The notes under the pieces: generated by a model
What the model was told of the DNA's origin: nothing
The model's database searches: none
The model's input: the letters and a program-made list of their open reading frames with translations, nothing else
Source of the DNA: Lachnoclostridium sp. UBA739
GTDB taxonomy: Bacteria; Bacillota_A; Clostridia; Lachnospirales; Lachnospiraceae
DNA length: 6,018 bases
NCBI GenBank assembly: GCA_002297865.1
Contig: DBKX01000367.1
Coordinates: forward strand, 1 to 6,018
Direction: 5' to 3'
Position numbers and translations under genes: made by a program
Shown here: one piece after another, positions 5,749-6,018 of the stretch
How positions within the stretch are numbered: position 1 is the first letter of the stretch
Layout: every line of letters begins with the position of its first letter

Positions 5749-6018
5749 TTAACCAAAGTATCTATCATATAAACCTTTAAATGCTCTACCATGACGAGCT
5801 TCATCTTTAGCCATTTCATGAACTGTATCATGAATAGCGTCTAAGTTAGCTTCTTTTGCACGTCTGGCTAAATCAAATTTACCAGATGTAGCACCGTTTT
5901 CAGCAGCGATACGCATTTCAAGATTTTTCTTTGTGCTATCTGTAAGAACTTCACCAAGTAACTCAGCGAATTTAGAAGCGTGTTCTGCTTCTTCAAAAGC
6001 AGCTTTTTCCCAGTATAA
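5749..6018 (-). CDS. rbr: Rubrerythrin, C-terminal diiron domain (5' part outside window)
   Basis: Non-haem diiron peroxidase that reduces hydrogen peroxide to water in the cytosol of anaerobes, with electrons from NAD(P)H via rubredoxin-type centres. The 89 visible residues form the second half of a ferritin-like four-helix domain. The first helix has EEAEH (residues 9-13, giving E10xxH13), then AENGAT (Glu40), then DEARH (72-76, giving E73xxH76), matching the family's iron-ligand helices. The protein ends DRYFG directly after this domain, with no C-terminal rubredoxin CxxC pair. It is therefore either a reverse rubrerythrin, with the rubredoxin domain N-terminal and outside this window, or a form lacking it. 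In alignment from memory, the second ligand of the third helix (Glu97 in D. vulgaris rubrerythrin) falls on Ala43. The stop is TAA (5749-5751 on the plus strand), followed by the 5682-5736 hairpin. Confidence 0.92.
   Translation of the reverse strand, partial: LYWEKAAFEEAEHASKFAELLGEVLTDSTKKNLEMRIAAENGATSGKFDLARRAKEANLDAIHDTVHEMAKDEARHGRAFKGLYDRYFG

Noticed and set aside
1..6018. CRISPR array, insertion sequence, integrase site or phage genes
   Set aside because: No regularly spaced repeats, transposase or integrase reading frame. The left-edge tRNA genes show no duplicated 3' end in the window that would suggest an attachment site.

Overview
The window reads as chromosomal DNA of a low-GC, anaerobic Gram-positive bacterium of the class Clostridia. 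A Lachnospiraceae-like host (Clostridium cluster XIVa) is my best guess. The grounds are the AT-rich composition, strong Shine-Dalgarno sites, consensus sigma-A-type promoters, U-tract intrinsic terminators and a clostridial-style rubrerythrin. The species is not determined.

Layout, left to right. Positions 1-224 hold the 3' part of a tRNA-Glu(UUC), a promoter region carrying a perfect 18-bp palindrome, a complete tRNA-Cys(GCA) and an intrinsic terminator. Positions 225-443 are a leader with a strong extended -10 promoter. This drives clpB (444-3032), an intact ClpB/Hsp100 disaggregase with N-domain, two AAA+ modules and the coiled-coil M-domain. Positions 3033-3352 are a dense 320-nt intergenic region with a second consensus promoter, a U-tract terminator hairpin and a structured segment that can fold as a pseudoknot. 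It leads into a DEAD-box RNA helicase with a DbpA-type RNA-binding tail (3353-4939), closed by a strong terminator.

Positions 5003-5748 contain no intact gene. They hold the decayed remains of a two-gene ABC exporter (ATPase fragment, then a frameshifted permease fragment), followed by a hairpin with perfect 22-bp arms. At the right edge, on the minus strand, is the C-terminal half of a rubrerythrin (5749-6018), which is cut by the window end.

Functionally the intact genes are housekeeping and stress related: protein disaggregation (ClpB), RNA remodelling (DEAD-box helicase) and peroxide/oxygen defence (rubrerythrin). Each has its own promoter or terminator, so they look like single transcription units rather than one operon. 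The least ordinary part is the leader between clpB and the helicase. It has nested and alternative pairings that resemble a cis-regulatory RNA or small structured element, and I could not assign it to a family I know.
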